Under the pieces are notes generated by a model, which was not told the DNA's origin, searched no databases, and saw only the letters and a program-made list of their open reading frames with translations. From assembly GCA_031268215.1 (NCBI GenBank), contig JAIRXP010000004.1, positions 28,430-92,429 of the forward strand: a DNA stretch of 64,000 nucleotides, in the 5' to 3' direction. Below, one piece after another: positions 9,899 through 20,668 of this stretch. Position numbers and translations under genes: made by a program. Within the stretch, counting starts at the first letter, position 1, and the number at the start of each line of letters is the position of its first letter. This stretch comes from Bifidobacteriaceae bacterium. GTDB taxonomy: Bacteria > Actinomycetota > Actinomycetes > Actinomycetales > WQXJ01.

Positions 9899-10633
9899 TC
9901 AAGACGTGCGGCGGCGGAGCGTCAGCACGCCAAGGACCAGGGCCAATACCGCGAAACCCGCCACCAAGGCGGCGTCCGGGCCCGCATCCTGCCAGCCCCG
10001 GCCGGCGGCGATGTCGTTGATCGCCTCGATGGCGTAGGTGAACGGCGCCACATCTGACACCCACTGGAGAACCTCCGGCATCCGTTCGCGCGGCATGACC
10101 AGGCCGCAGACCACGAGCTGGGGGACAATCACCACCGGCAGCATTTGGACAGCCTGGAATTCGGTTTTGGCCAGGGACGATGCCGCCAACCCCAGTGACG
10201 AACCAAGTACCGCATCCAGCACGGCAATTCCCATAACCGCCCACAGCGGTCCGGTCACGTCCATGCCGCAAACCCAGTGGGCCCAGGCCGTGAGCACCAC
10301 CGCCTGGAGGGTGGCTAGGAGCGCGAAGGCCAGGGCGTAACCGATCAAGAAATCAGCTTTCCCGACGGGCGTAGTCATCAGGCGTTCCAGTGTGCCGCTA
10401 GTCCGTTCCCGCAGGGTGGTAACGGATGTGACCAGGAACATCACGAAGGCCGGGAAGATGGCCAGGAGCATGGGGCCAAACCGGTCGATCACCATTGGAG
10501 TGTCATTGAACATCCAGGCCACCAGGCCCAGCAGCACGCACGGCACCACCATGACCATCCCGATCGAACGCGGGTCATGCCGTAGCTGCGTCAAGATCCG
10601 GCGGCAAGTCGCCAAGGTGCGGTGCGGGGTCAT
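9899..10633 (-). CDS. ABC transporter permease (ABC-2 type)
   Basis: VTTLRERTSGTLERLMTTPVGKADFLIGYALAF, multi-TM. Confidence 0.85.
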   Translation of the reverse strand: MTPHRTLATCRRILTQLRHDPRSIGMVMVVPCVLLGLVAWMFNDTPMVIDRFGPMLLAIFPAFVMFLVTSVTTLRERTSGTLERLMTTPVGKADFLIGYALAFALLATLQAVVLTAWAHWVCGMDVTGPLWAVMGIAVLDAVLGSSLGLAASSLAKTEFQAVQMLPVVIVPQLVVCGLVMPRERMPEVLQWVSDVAPFTYAIEAINDIAAGRGWQDAGPDAALVAGFAVLALVLGVLTLRRRTS

Positions 10634-11418
10634 TCGCTGCCCCCTTCCGGGTGATCTGTGCGGTCAGCGTCGTCTTGGCGGGCGGCATCGTCCTTGCCGG
10701 CCTGGCGCTCCAAGGCTAGGAAAGCCTCCTCGGCGTTGGCGGCGCCAGTCAAACTGAGCAGACCGGCCGGGGTCGAATCAGCCAGGAGGCGACCCTCGCT
10801 GAGCAAGATCAACCGGTCACAGCGAGTGGCCTCATCCATCACATGCGAGGACACCAACAGCGTGGTCCCAGCTCCGGCCAGTTCACGGAAGAGGACCCAC
10901 AGCGATTGGCGCAGAACCGGGTCCAGCCCCACGGTTGGTTCATCCAGCACCAGCAAGTCCGGGTTTCCCAGCAACGCCACCGCCAGCGATGTCCGGGAAC
11001 GTTCGCCACCGGACAGGTTGGACACTTTGTCACCGGCGTGGCCCACCAGGTCCACCTGGTTCATCACTTCGGCTACCCGTCCGGGGCCAGCATCCAACAA
11101 AGCGCCGAAGTAGCGGAGGTTCTCCGCCACCGTCAGGTCGGCATAGACAGACGGGGACTGCGTCATGTAACCGACCCGGCGGCGCAGGGCGGCCGCGCCC
11201 GCCGGAAGACCCAAGACCTGGACGGTCCCACCAGCCACAATTTGGACTCCGACTATCGCCCGCATCAACGTGGTCTTGCCGCTGCCGGACGGCCCCAACA
11301 GCCCCGCCACCTGCCCACGAGGTATGACCAGGTCAAGACCCGGCAAAACAAGCCGCTTGCCACGGACTACTCTCAGGCCGGTTGTCCGGACGGCCGGTGA
11401 CTCGTCTCGTTTGCTCAC
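10630..11418 (-). CDS. ABC transporter ATP-binding protein
   Basis: Walker A GPSGSGKTT, signature LSGGERSRTSLA, Walker B LLVLDEPT; GTG (VSKRDE) start preferred over the longer ORF. Confidence 0.9.
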   Translation of the reverse strand: MSKRDESPAVRTTGLRVVRGKRLVLPGLDLVIPRGQVAGLLGPSGSGKTTLMRAIVGVQIVAGGTVQVLGLPAGAAALRRRVGYMTQSPSVYADLTVAENLRYFGALLDAGPGRVAEVMNQVDLVGHAGDKVSNLSGGERSRTSLAVALLGNPDLLVLDEPTVGLDPVLRQSLWVLFRELAGAGTTLLVSSHVMDEATRCDRLILLSEGRLLADSTPAGLLSLTGAANAEEAFLALERQAGKDDAARQDDADRTDHPEGGSE

Positions 11419-11449
11419 TCGCGACCCCTTTCGTGGCGATGGGCGGCAG

Positions 11450-12043
11450 TTACATTGGCATCCGACAGAAGAACTGGGCCGCTTCCCCTTTGGGAGTGTC
11501 AATCTTGAAGATAGCGGTTCGGTTGACCCAAATCGCTCCGGTGTCTTCCCCGGCCGGCGGCGGGCAATTCTTCGACGCCAGATCAGAGTCTGGCCCAGGC
11601 CATCCCTCAGGTCCGCCAAGAGATTCAAAGGCTTCCGCGGCCGCACTGTCGGAGCGCCACTGGCCAGCCAGGAGCGTGATCTGGTCCACTCCGTCGGAAT
11701 AGGTCACGGTGTAGGCGTCGAAAGCGCCCAGCGCTTCCCATTCGGGATTGGCTGCCGTGCCGATCAAAACGTAAGCGCCAACGGTGTCCGGCAGACGGTC
11801 ATAGAAAGCCGTTCCCTGCTCGCGTGGCGAAGGCGAAATGGAGGGCACCGGCGAGGAGGCTTCAACCGTCACGGTCCGGGTTGGCAACGGCCCGCTGGCC
11901 AAGTTCTTCTCCCGCACTACGAAGAAGTACAGCAATGCGGCCGCCACCATCATCGCCACGGCTAAGAGCGAAGCCCACAACCAAGTCCTTGATGGGGGAG
12001 TATCTTCCACGGAGTGGCGGGCCGTGGATTCCTCATCGCGCAT
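11450..12043 (-). CDS. Hypothetical membrane-anchored protein
   Basis: Single N-terminal TM, extracytoplasmic S/P-rich linker; start MRDEES chosen. Confidence 0.6.
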   Translation of the reverse strand: MRDEESTARHSVEDTPPSRTWLWASLLAVAMMVAAALLYFFVVREKNLASGPLPTRTVTVEASSPVPSISPSPREQGTAFYDRLPDTVGAYVLIGTAANPEWEALGAFDAYTVTYSDGVDQITLLAGQWRSDSAAAEAFESLGGPEGWPGPDSDLASKNCPPPAGEDTGAIWVNRTAIFKIDTPKGEAAQFFCRMPM

Positions 12044-12416
12044 CTGGGTAACCTTCCCTCTCAGAGCCGTCCAGTTCACCTTAGAAGGTGTCTAGCCCCT
12101 CGGCGCGCCCGGCGCGCCCAAAGCCGCGCATTTGGACTGGTCAATAGGTCTGCCAGCGCTGCCCAAGTGCAGGTCAACCCAGGTGCCAAGGCAAACATGG
12201 GACCTTTGCACTATCATTACCATTGAGTTGCCCCGGACCGGTTTGTGGCCCGAGCCGGAGATTCGGGGCACGAATAGGGTTCCCGCCCGGGCTGCGCCGC
12301 CCGGCCGGACCGGAAGCGGCAGCAAGCGCTATCGCCCCGGTCCAGGGCGTCGCCAGACACCTGGGCGGGGGGACTATTGCCAAGAATCTTGGGCGAAGGA
12401 CACTAGGAGAGACCGA

Positions 12417-13823
12417 ATGACCGCCGCACTGTCTGACCTGGTCGTGGTGTCGAATCGGCTCCCAGTGGACGTCTCCCCCGGTCCCGATGGCTCGCTGGTT
12501 CACGGACGCTCACCTGGCGGTTTAGTGACGGCCCTGGAGCCAGTACTGAGCCAGCGTTCTGGTGCGTGGGTAGGCTGGCCAGGAGCACCCGGCCTGACCT
12601 TTGACCCGATCAGCCTTGACGGCATCTGGTCGGTCCCGGTGCCACTGTCTCCCCATGAGATCTCCAACTACTACGAGGGTTTCTCCAACGCCACCCTCTG
12701 GCCGTTGTATCACGATGTGATCACCCGGCCGGAATACCACCGCGAATGGCACGAGGCCTACCGCACCGTCAACGCCAAGTTCGCTGAGGCGGCGGCCGGA
12801 GCCGTGGCCAAAGGCGGAACCGTCTGGGTCCACGATTACCAGCTCCAACTGGTGCCATCAATGGTCAAGCAGCTCCGTCCGGACGTCAAAGTGGGCTTCT
12901 TCAACCACATTCCGTTCCCACCGGAAGCGCTGTTCGCGCAATTGCCTTGGCGGCGAGAAATCTTGATGGGGTTGCTCGGCGCTGACTTGATTGGTTTCCA
13001 ACGCGCCCAGGACGCCGGCAATTTCCGTTCCTGCGTCCGCCGCCTGACCGGCCTGACCACCAGGGGTCATCACGTCTTGGTGCGGGAGAGCGACGGCTCC
13101 GTCCGGGACGTCATGTGCTCCGCCTTTCCCATTTCGATCGATTCCGCGGCGGTCGATTCACGCGCCCGCCTCCCCCGCGTCCAGGCCCGGGCCCGCGAGA
13201 TCCGCTCCGAACTGGGCAACCCGGACCGCATCCTGTTTGGTGTGGACCGGCTCGACTACACCAAAGGGATCTCCCACCGCCTCAAGGCTTATGAGGAGTT
13301 GCTGCGCGAGGGCCGGCTGCACGTGCCAGGAGTTGTGATGGTGCAGGTAGCGAGCCCGTCACGCGATAACGTTTCGGCTTACCAGTCGCTCCGGGACGAT
13401 GTCGAAACCACCGTTGGGCGGATCGCCGGAGACTTCGGGTCGCTTGGTTCGCCCGCCATTCACTATCTGCACCAGAACCAGGATGCCGACGAAATGGCGG
13501 CCCTATATCTGGCCGCGGACGTGATGCTGGTCACCGCCCTACGGGACGGCATGAACCTAGTCGCCAAGGAGTACGTCGCCTCACGAGTAGACGGCCGCGG
13601 CGCCCTGGTCCTTTCCGAGTTCACCGGCGCGGCGGACGAATTGCGCCAAGCGATCCTGGTCAACCCGCATGACATTGATGGCCTGAAGGGCTCCATACTC
13701 CGCGCCGTCGCCATGAACCCCAAGGAACAACGCCGACGCATGCAGGCCCTGCGGCGCCGGGTGATCGAGAACGACGTGTCCGCCTGGGCAACCTCGTTCC
13801 TGGGCGCACTGGCGGACCGGTGA
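12417..13823 (+). CDS. otsA: Alpha,alpha-trehalose-phosphate synthase
   Basis: [54 protein letters not shown]. Confidence 0.95.
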   Translation: MTAALSDLVVVSNRLPVDVSPGPDGSLVHGRSPGGLVTALEPVLSQRSGAWVGWPGAPGLTFDPISLDGIWSVPVPLSPHEISNYYEGFSNATLWPLYHDVITRPEYHREWHEAYRTVNAKFAEAAAGAVAKGGTVWVHDYQLQLVPSMVKQLRPDVKVGFFNHIPFPPEALFAQLPWRREILMGLLGADLIGFQRAQDAGNFRSCVRRLTGLTTRGHHVLVRESDGSVRDVMCSAFPISIDSAAVDSRARLPRVQARAREIRSELGNPDRILFGVDRLDYTKGISHRLKAYEELLREGRLHVPGVVMVQVASPSRDNVSAYQSLRDDVETTVGRIAGDFGSLGSPAIHYLHQNQDADEMAALYLAADVMLVTALRDGMNLVAKEYVASRVDGRGALVLSEFTGAADELRQAILVNPHDIDGLKGSILRAVAMNPKEQRRRMQALRRRVIENDVSAWATSFLGALADR

Positions 13824-14626
13824 CTGCCAAGCCCGCCACTGGGGCGGCTGAACCTGGCGGGACCGGGTGGGAAGACGGCATCGGGCGCCTGGTAGCGGCC
13901 CGGAAACTGCTGGTGGCCCTGGACTTTGACGGCACCCTGGCGCCCTTGGTGGACAACCCCGAGGATTCGCGGCCCGTCCCCGGGGCGCGGACGGCGCTCG
14001 CCCGGCTGGCGCGCGTTGACCGTGTGCAGCTAGCGCTGGTTTCCGGGCGCCCAGCGGCGGACCTCGCCCGCCTGGCCTCCCCGCCGGACGGGACTTGGCT
14101 GGCCGGGTCGCACGGCGCCGAGCAGGGCCGGATGTCTGGTGCCGCGGCTGTCCTTGAACCGGTCGAACTGACCGCCGCCCAGTCGCGCGAACTGGACGCC
14201 ATCCGGGCCGGCCTGGAAGACTTGGCCGCCGCCGGCCCCGGCGCCTGGATTGAATCCAAGCCGCTGGCCGCCGTTTTCCATACCCGCCCCATGGCAGACC
14301 GTGCCGCCGCCAGCCATCTGGAGGAGCAGGCCGCTGGCCTGGGTGAAGCACTGGGCGGCCATGTGCTAGCGGGCAAGATGGTAGTTGAGATATCCATCCT
14401 GCCGGCTGGTAAAGCCGCCGCCTTGACTCGCCTCAGACATGCCGCCGGTGCCGACCGGCTGGTTTTCGCTGGTGATGACACCACCGATGAACTCGCCCTG
14501 GACACCATTCATCCCCCTGACCTGGGTATCAAGGTTGGGCCCGGCGCAACGACCGCCGAATTGCGTCTGCCGGACCCGTTGGCGGTGGCGGCCTTCTTGC
14601 ACGCCCTGGCGGACGCACTCGTTTGA
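13820..14626 (+). CDS. otsB: Trehalose-phosphatase
   Basis: [32 protein letters not shown]; 4-nt overlap with otsA. Confidence 0.95.
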   Translation: MTAKPATGAAEPGGTGWEDGIGRLVAARKLLVALDFDGTLAPLVDNPEDSRPVPGARTALARLARVDRVQLALVSGRPAADLARLASPPDGTWLAGSHGAEQGRMSGAAAVLEPVELTAAQSRELDAIRAGLEDLAAAGPGAWIESKPLAAVFHTRPMADRAAASHLEEQAAGLGEALGGHVLAGKMVVEISILPAGKAAALTRLRHAAGADRLVFAGDDTTDELALDTIHPPDLGIKVGPGATTAELRLPDPLAVAAFLHALADALV

Positions 14627-14779
14627 GCCTTTCCCGGCGGCAGCGCCGGGTGGTCTTCGCATTTTGACCGTTCTTAGGGCCGCTGGTAAGTTGAGCACGC
14701 TAGTGGTCTACCCCCTTGGTGGCCCGCGCACTAGTTCGACTAAGTCCTACTTAGCCCCACAACCCGAAAAGGTAAGACT

Positions 14780-16699
14780 ATGCCCTCCAACCAGCCCACC
14801 ATCCACCTGTCCCCTGACACTCAAGCCACCACCTGGGTTCCGGCCCGCCGGGGACGCCCCGGCCGGACCAGACGCGCCCTTCTTGGGTTGGTCGCCGGCA
14901 GCGTCGCCCTGGCTTTGGCCTTGACCGGATTCATCCTCCCGGCCGAGACATCCCACGCTATTGAGCGGCTTGAGGGATCAATCACCGTAACTCCGGCCAG
15001 CCCAAAGCCAGGCGAAACCATCACCATCACTGACACCACCCCAATCCCCAAGGGCGCCGTCAAAGTGGAACGCAAGTGGTCATTCGAGGTCTATGACCAG
15101 ACCAAGCTTCCAGGCGACAAGACCGTCCAAACCAAGTTCGACAAGCCTGGCGTCCGCAGACTGGCGCTCTCCGTCCGGGCTTGGGACGCGGCAGGGGAAG
15201 ACCGTTGGTTTGACAGCTTAGACATGCGGATCGTGGTCAGGAACCCGCCGCACCTGACGGTCTACCCGCTACCGGGTACCGCCAACGCCACCGCCAACGA
15301 AGTGAAGGTCCAGGTCAAAGCTTGGGGCATGTCGGACTGGGAAGAACTGGCCGGCGGAACTGTTCAGATTTCCACTGCCAAGTCCTCAACAACCGTCACC
15401 ACAGACCAGAAGGGCGTGGCGGAAGCAATCGTTCCCAGAAACGCCGGCCCCGTGACCGCCCGTCTGACGGGATCCAAAGACGGTTCGCATAACGCCTTCG
15501 GCACCATTGAGGCAACAAATGATCTGTCAAAGACCGGCCAACCGGCTAAGGACGTACTGTTTGTCGCCGATGACAACGGGCCTCTTGACGAGGCGGTAAC
15601 AAAGAACCTTGGTTCGCTAGCGCAGAGCCTCCTCGCGCAGGGCGATTCCCAGATTGGGCTGACCGCCTATTCCTCGTCTTACACGTCCTATTACGAGCCC
15701 CACACTCTGATGCCCATGACCGATTCGGCGAAAGACTTCACAGCCGCCCTAGCAACTCTAGACAACCGCGGCGGCGCTGGCTACGCGTGGGACACCATCG
15801 CCTACGGCCTCAGTTCCAAGACCGGTTTCCGTCCCGGGGCCGACCGTTGCCTGGTTCTGATCAGCAGTAGCGTGATCCAGAAGAACACCCGACCCGACGG
15901 TGTGACACGGGAAGCGGCCGTCAAGCTGGTGAGAGACTCCAACACCACAGTTTTCGGCATATTCCTAACAGGGGACTGGAGAAATGACTTCCAGGATCTG
16001 GCAACAGATAGCGGCGGAGCCTACTTCAGCTTTGATGACTTCGCGGCTGATCCCCAACCTGTCCTAGAGGCCCTCACGAACGGCTGTTCCGCCACCGCCA
16101 GCAACCGGCCCAGCCTGTCCATCTCAATGAATGGCGGCGGTGCCGACAGCAACAGTCACGCCCCGATTAACGAATCCCGGCCAAATGCCGTCTCGGTCAC
16201 CAACAAGTGGGTCAACCCCGTCACCGGTGTAGTAACCACATCCGAGATCAAGGGACCGGCCACCGTTAGCGACATTTCCGACGGCGGCACCGCCGAACCC
16301 ATTGACGGCGGCGTCCGAGTCACCTGGCCTAAGGCCTCACTGGAAGGCTCCGGCATAATCTGGTACGAGTTTACGTGGGCACCCCAAGCGGGAGCAGCCA
16401 TAGGTGACACGGTGGAGATCACCTCTTACGTCCAGGATGACGGCAAGAACGGAGAGGAACTAACGCCTAACGACAATTCGTTCAAGCAGAGCTTCACCTT
16501 TAGTGCTGCTAGGGACAAGTCAAAGACAGGCGAACCCGGTCAGACCACCGACAGCTCAACCAAACCATGGTGGGTCTTCGCCATTGGCCTGCTGGCGGTC
16601 ATCGCCGTGGTCGGCATCGTGATCCTCTTGTTGACCCGGCGCCGCAAGACCAAAGAAGACGAACCCGGACTAGCTGAAACCCAGCAGCTAACACCTTAG
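14780..16699 (+). CDS. Secreted/membrane-anchored VWA-like domain protein
   Basis: Signal sequence, PKD/Ig-like N-terminal part, CLVLISSSV... VWA-like core, C-terminal TM followed by RRRKTKEDE. Confidence 0.6.
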   Translation: MPSNQPTIHLSPDTQATTWVPARRGRPGRTRRALLGLVAGSVALALALTGFILPAETSHAIERLEGSITVTPASPKPGETITITDTTPIPKGAVKVERKWSFEVYDQTKLPGDKTVQTKFDKPGVRRLALSVRAWDAAGEDRWFDSLDMRIVVRNPPHLTVYPLPGTANATANEVKVQVKAWGMSDWEELAGGTVQISTAKSSTTVTTDQKGVAEAIVPRNAGPVTARLTGSKDGSHNAFGTIEATNDLSKTGQPAKDVLFVADDNGPLDEAVTKNLGSLAQSLLAQGDSQIGLTAYSSSYTSYYEPHTLMPMTDSAKDFTAALATLDNRGGAGYAWDTIAYGLSSKTGFRPGADRCLVLISSSVIQKNTRPDGVTREAAVKLVRDSNTTVFGIFLTGDWRNDFQDLATDSGGAYFSFDDFAADPQPVLEALTNGCSATASNRPSLSISMNGGGADSNSHAPINESRPNAVSVTNKWVNPVTGVVTTSEIKGPATVSDISDGGTAEPIDGGVRVTWPKASLEGSGIIWYEFTWAPQAGAAIGDTVEITSYVQDDGKNGEELTPNDNSFKQSFTFSAARDKSKTGEPGQTTDSSTKPWWVFAIGLLAVIAVVGIVILLLTRRRKTKEDEPGLAETQQLTP

Positions 16700-16726
16700 G
16701 AAGCTGGCGTCCGCACCACCGTGCGT

Positions 16727-16801
16727 AGGAGCCTGTTGGACAACAGGCTCCCTAGCAGCCCCGCAAAATCTTCGGCCTGCGGCCGAATCTCTTGCGGGGG
16801 C
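16727..16801. terminator. Two consecutive strong hairpins downstream of the VWA gene
   Basis: AGGAGCCTGTTG-GA-CAACAGGCTCC(C)T and GCCCCGCAA-AATC-TTCGGCC-TGC-GGCCGAA-TCTC-TTGCGGGGGC. Confidence 0.6.
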
Positions 16802-16853
16802 CCCAGTATGAAAAACTCGGCTCATTCGTCAAGGTTCTGTTCACCTAGTAGAG

Positions 16854-17822
16854 CTAGAGCGCCCGGATCTCCCAGGTCGCCTGGTGGGTCTGGCCGGGCT
16901 CGAGCCAGATCAAGTCTTCGTGACTGTTGAACGCGTTGGGCGGGCAAGTCACTGGTTCAACTGCCAAACCCAGGCGGTCGTCATCGGCCAAGTGGTCGGC
17001 AGTATGGACATGAACCCACGGGCAGGACCGTCCCCAAGCCATGGCGACGCCAGTGCCAGAAGGGTCCTTCAACACGGCGGTCGCATGGCCGGATCCATCC
17101 CAGACCAGGTCGCTGAAGGCATTGTCGATCTTGGAATCGCCAAGGGGCCGGCCGGCCAGGAAGTCAAGGCTTCCCCCGGCGGCGGGCCGCTGTTCTCCCG
17201 GCAGAAGCCTGTCCCCTACCGTCTCAACAAAGCTCTGGGCGGGCAGAGTCAGTTCCCATTCATCGAGCCGCGATGGCCCAGCCACCAGATAGGGATGCAC
17301 GCCGGTACCGTAGGGAGCGGTTGTGGAACCAACGTTGATGACTGAGACCTGCCAGGTTAGGCCTGTCAGGGTGTCCAGACGGTAACCCACTTCAATGGCC
17401 AGGCGGCAGGGGTAGCCTTCTTGCGCCTCAATTACTTGCATCATGGACACAGCGCTGGCGGAAGAGGAAGCGGCGGCGAAATCGAGCCACAGGGCCAGGC
17501 CGTCCCGCGCATGCCCATGAGCGGATTCGTTCAACGGCAGGCGTTGAACCGAATCCGACAGGACGTACCGGCCGTCAACTACACGGCCCGGCCAGGGGGC
17601 CAGCACCGCTCCGCGGAAGGACGGCCTGACCCTGTCCGCGGCGAATGGCACTATCAAGTCGCGGCCGTCGTACTGGAGCTTGCGGAGCGACGCGCCAACA
17701 GACGCGATGACGGCACGGTAGGGGCCGGCCCCAATGACGATCTGGTTGCCGCTGGCTGGACGGGGCATCGAAGGGCTCGGGTTCACCCGCCCATTGTTGC
17801 GCCCCGGGGGCCATGGGCGCAC
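16854..17822 (-). CDS. Aldose 1-epimerase family protein
   Basis: GVHPYLVAG, NESAHGHARDGLA, galactose mutarotase-like sequence. Confidence 0.85.
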   Translation of the reverse strand: MRPWPPGRNNGRVNPSPSMPRPASGNQIVIGAGPYRAVIASVGASLRKLQYDGRDLIVPFAADRVRPSFRGAVLAPWPGRVVDGRYVLSDSVQRLPLNESAHGHARDGLALWLDFAAASSSASAVSMMQVIEAQEGYPCRLAIEVGYRLDTLTGLTWQVSVINVGSTTAPYGTGVHPYLVAGPSRLDEWELTLPAQSFVETVGDRLLPGEQRPAAGGSLDFLAGRPLGDSKIDNAFSDLVWDGSGHATAVLKDPSGTGVAMAWGRSCPWVHVHTADHLADDDRLGLAVEPVTCPPNAFNSHEDLIWLEPGQTHQATWEIRAL

Positions 17823-18086
17823 GCGCCGCCATGCTCCTGCCGGAGGATTTGCCTAATCTGGGGCAAAATTGGGATTTTGCGTGGGTATTGTTACACCGAT
17901 TTGACCTGTTTGAGGTCTCAAATCCTGACATCTGGCCTTCAACCCGGCACCCGGGCAAGACCATGTGGCACCATGGAAAACGTGCTCAACGGCTGAGCGT
18001 GTGCCTTCCGGGTCTGGAACGCCAGGCAGGCGCCTTTCACAACGGATCGTCCGGCACGTACCTGCCGGTGAAGGGAAGTAGTTGTT

Positions 18087-19202
18087 ATGGCAACCGTAAC
18101 TTTCGATGGGGCTACCCGGATCTACCCGGGGAACGACAAGCCCTCGGTTGACCACCTTGACCTCCACATTGAAGACGGCGAGTTCCTTGTTCTAGTCGGC
18201 CCGTCCGGCTGCGGCAAGTCGACATCGCTGCGCATGCTGGCGGGCTTAGAGGAGGTCAACGACGGCCGGATTCTGATCGGTGACCGCGACGTCACCGATG
18301 TCCAGCCGAAGGACCGGGACATCGCCATGGTGTTCCAGAACTATGCCTTGTATCCCCACATGACCGTGGCGGACAACATGGGCTTCGCGCTGAAGATCGC
18401 CGGCATGCCGAAAGACGAGATCCGCCAGCGGGTCCAAGAGGCCGCCGAGATCCTCGACCTTGGGGAGTACTTGTCGCGCAAGCCAAAGGCCCTGTCCGGC
18501 GGCCAGCGCCAACGTGTGGCGATGGGACGGGCGATCGTCCGCCAGCCCCGCGTGTTCCTGATGGATGAACCACTGTCCAACCTTGATGCGAAACTGCGCG
18601 TTTCGACCCGCACTCAGATCGCTTCACTGCAACGGCGTCTTGGTGTAACCACCGTCTACGTCACGCATGATCAAACCGAGGCGCTGACCATGGGAGATCG
18701 GATCGCCGTCCTCAAAGACGGCCTGCTGCAGCAAGTCGGCTCGCCGTTGGTGCTGTACGACAAGCCAGCCAACGCCTTCGTGGCCACGTTCATTGGCTCA
18801 CCGGCCATGAACATTGGGACCTTCCCGGTCAAAGATGGTGCTGTGCTGATTGGCGAGGCCTCGGTACCCTTGACCCGCGAGGTCCTGGATGCCATGGTCC
18901 CGGAGGATGAAGACCAGCTAACGGTCGGTTTCCGGCCAGAGAACCTTGACCTGACCACGGCTGAGACGCCCGGTGCTATCCCGGTAGAGATCGACATTGT
19001 TGAAGAACTCGGGTCGGACGCCTACGCCTATGGCACTCTCAAAGGTTCGGCGGAGCAGGCCAGCACGCTGCAAGGCGGTTCGTTGATCGCTCGGGTTGAT
19101 CCCCGGTCGGTGCCGCGCAAGGGAGAGACCGTCTACCTGTCCATCCGCCCCGGTGAGCAGCACAACTTCTCCGCGTCAACCGGCGAGCGTATGCCGGATT
19201 GA
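18087..19202 (+). CDS. Sugar ABC transporter ATP-binding protein (UgpC/MsmX/MsiK type)
   Basis: MATVTFDGATRIYPGNDKPSVDHLDLHIEDGEFLVLVGPSGCGKST, LSGGQRQRVAMGRAIVR, TOBE-like C-term. Confidence 0.92.
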   Translation: MATVTFDGATRIYPGNDKPSVDHLDLHIEDGEFLVLVGPSGCGKSTSLRMLAGLEEVNDGRILIGDRDVTDVQPKDRDIAMVFQNYALYPHMTVADNMGFALKIAGMPKDEIRQRVQEAAEILDLGEYLSRKPKALSGGQRQRVAMGRAIVRQPRVFLMDEPLSNLDAKLRVSTRTQIASLQRRLGVTTVYVTHDQTEALTMGDRIAVLKDGLLQQVGSPLVLYDKPANAFVATFIGSPAMNIGTFPVKDGAVLIGEASVPLTREVLDAMVPEDEDQLTVGFRPENLDLTTAETPGAIPVEIDIVEELGSDAYAYGTLKGSAEQASTLQGGSLIARVDPRSVPRKGETVYLSIRPGEQHNFSASTGERMPD

Positions 19203-19350
19203 GATTTCTCCCGGCCCCGCCGGCCGGGAGAATCGTGGACCGCCGTCTTGGGGGCATTTACAGGGCGGCGGTCCGCCCGTTTTCGGTGGCCGATGACGTC
19301 CGGCCGGCCGAGGTGGCCCTGGTTACCCTGGTCTGGCCCAGCCGTCAGGC

Positions 19351-20628
19351 ATGAAAGTGAGTAGTACAAATATGGCCCAGGGCCTGACCATCACGGCGGT
19401 AACGCCCGATTCGGCGCTGTTCGACTTGCCTTGGCACTTGCCGCTGGCGAAATGGCCGGATGAAGTCGTGCTGGCCCTGCCTCGCGGCCTGTCCCGCCAC
19501 GTGGTCCGGTTTGTACGGCTGTCCGGCTGCGTTCTGGCTGTCAAAGAGATCGCGTCCTACGCCGCCACCCGCGAGTATGCGCTGTTGAAGGATCTGGCCA
19601 ACCTGGATGCGCCTTCGGTGGCTCCGGTGGCGGTGGTGGCCGGGCGGACCACCGCATCCGGCAAGCCGCTGGACGCGGCCCTGCTGACACAGCACCTCCA
19701 GTTCTCATTGCCGTACCGCGCGTTGTTCTCTTACCGACTGCGGCCGGACATGGCGACTCGCTTATTGGATGCTTTGGCGTTGCTGATAGTTCGGATGCAT
19801 CTGCTGGGCTTCTACTGGGGGGACGTGTCGCTCTCCAACACTCTGTTCCGCCGGGATGCGAAGGAGTTTTCGGCTTATCTGGTGGACGCGGAGACCTCAG
19901 CTTTGTATGAGAAGCTGACGGACGGCCAGCGAGCCTATGACATTGACTTGGCCCGAACCAATGTGATTGGCGAGTTGATGGACTTAGAGGCCGGGGAAAT
20001 GCTGGAGGACGAGCTTGACCCGGTGGCGATTGGCGATTTCTTGACTGAACGCTATGACCAGCTTTGGCGTGCCTTGACCGAGGAAGAGACCATCTCAGCC
20101 GATGCACGCTGGCGGCTGCAGGACCGCATTAACCGGCTCAACGATCTGGGTTTCGATGTCGCGGAAATGTCCATGACGACGGACCCAGATGGCACCACTT
20201 TGCACATCCGCCCGCAGGTGGTGGACGCCGGACACCACTCCCGCCGGCTCTTCCGCCTGACCGGTCTGGATGTCCAGGAGAACCAGGCCCGGCGCTTACT
20301 CAACGACCTTGACACCTACCGGGTCCATTCCGGCCAGGCCGGCACGGACGAGGACTTCGTGGCCCACGACTGGCTGACTCACGTGTTCGAGCCCGCCGTT
20401 CGCTCGGTGCCACGCGCCCTGCGCGGCAAACTCGAATTGCCCCAGATTTACCATGAGATTCTGGAGCACCGCTGGTTCATGTCTCAGCGCGAGTCCCGTT
20501 ACGTCTCTCTGGAAGAGGCCGTCCAGAGCTATATCGACAACGTCCTGACCCACCGCCGCGACGAATCAGAACTGATCCTGGCGGACACGCTACAGTTGCC
20601 GGCCGTCGATGACGTGCCCATGAGTTAG
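19351..20628 (+). CDS. DUF4032 domain-containing protein (LPS-kinase-like)
   Basis: LHLLGFYWGDVSLSNTLFRRDAKEFSAYLVDAETSAL-type kinase-like motif. Confidence 0.85.
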   Translation: MKVSSTNMAQGLTITAVTPDSALFDLPWHLPLAKWPDEVVLALPRGLSRHVVRFVRLSGCVLAVKEIASYAATREYALLKDLANLDAPSVAPVAVVAGRTTASGKPLDAALLTQHLQFSLPYRALFSYRLRPDMATRLLDALALLIVRMHLLGFYWGDVSLSNTLFRRDAKEFSAYLVDAETSALYEKLTDGQRAYDIDLARTNVIGELMDLEAGEMLEDELDPVAIGDFLTERYDQLWRALTEEETISADARWRLQDRINRLNDLGFDVAEMSMTTDPDGTTLHIRPQVVDAGHHSRRLFRLTGLDVQENQARRLLNDLDTYRVHSGQAGTDEDFVAHDWLTHVFEPAVRSVPRALRGKLELPQIYHEILEHRWFMSQRESRYVSLEEAVQSYIDNVLTHRRDESELILADTLQLPAVDDVPMS

Positions 20629-20668
20629 CACCACCGGCCAGGCAATCCGGAGGGCTGGGCGGGGAACC

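Noticed and set aside
11419-11646. Extended N-terminus of the ABC ATPase ORF
   Set aside because: Overlaps the 3' end of the adjacent membrane protein gene and does not resemble an ABC N-terminus; GTG at 11418 preferred.
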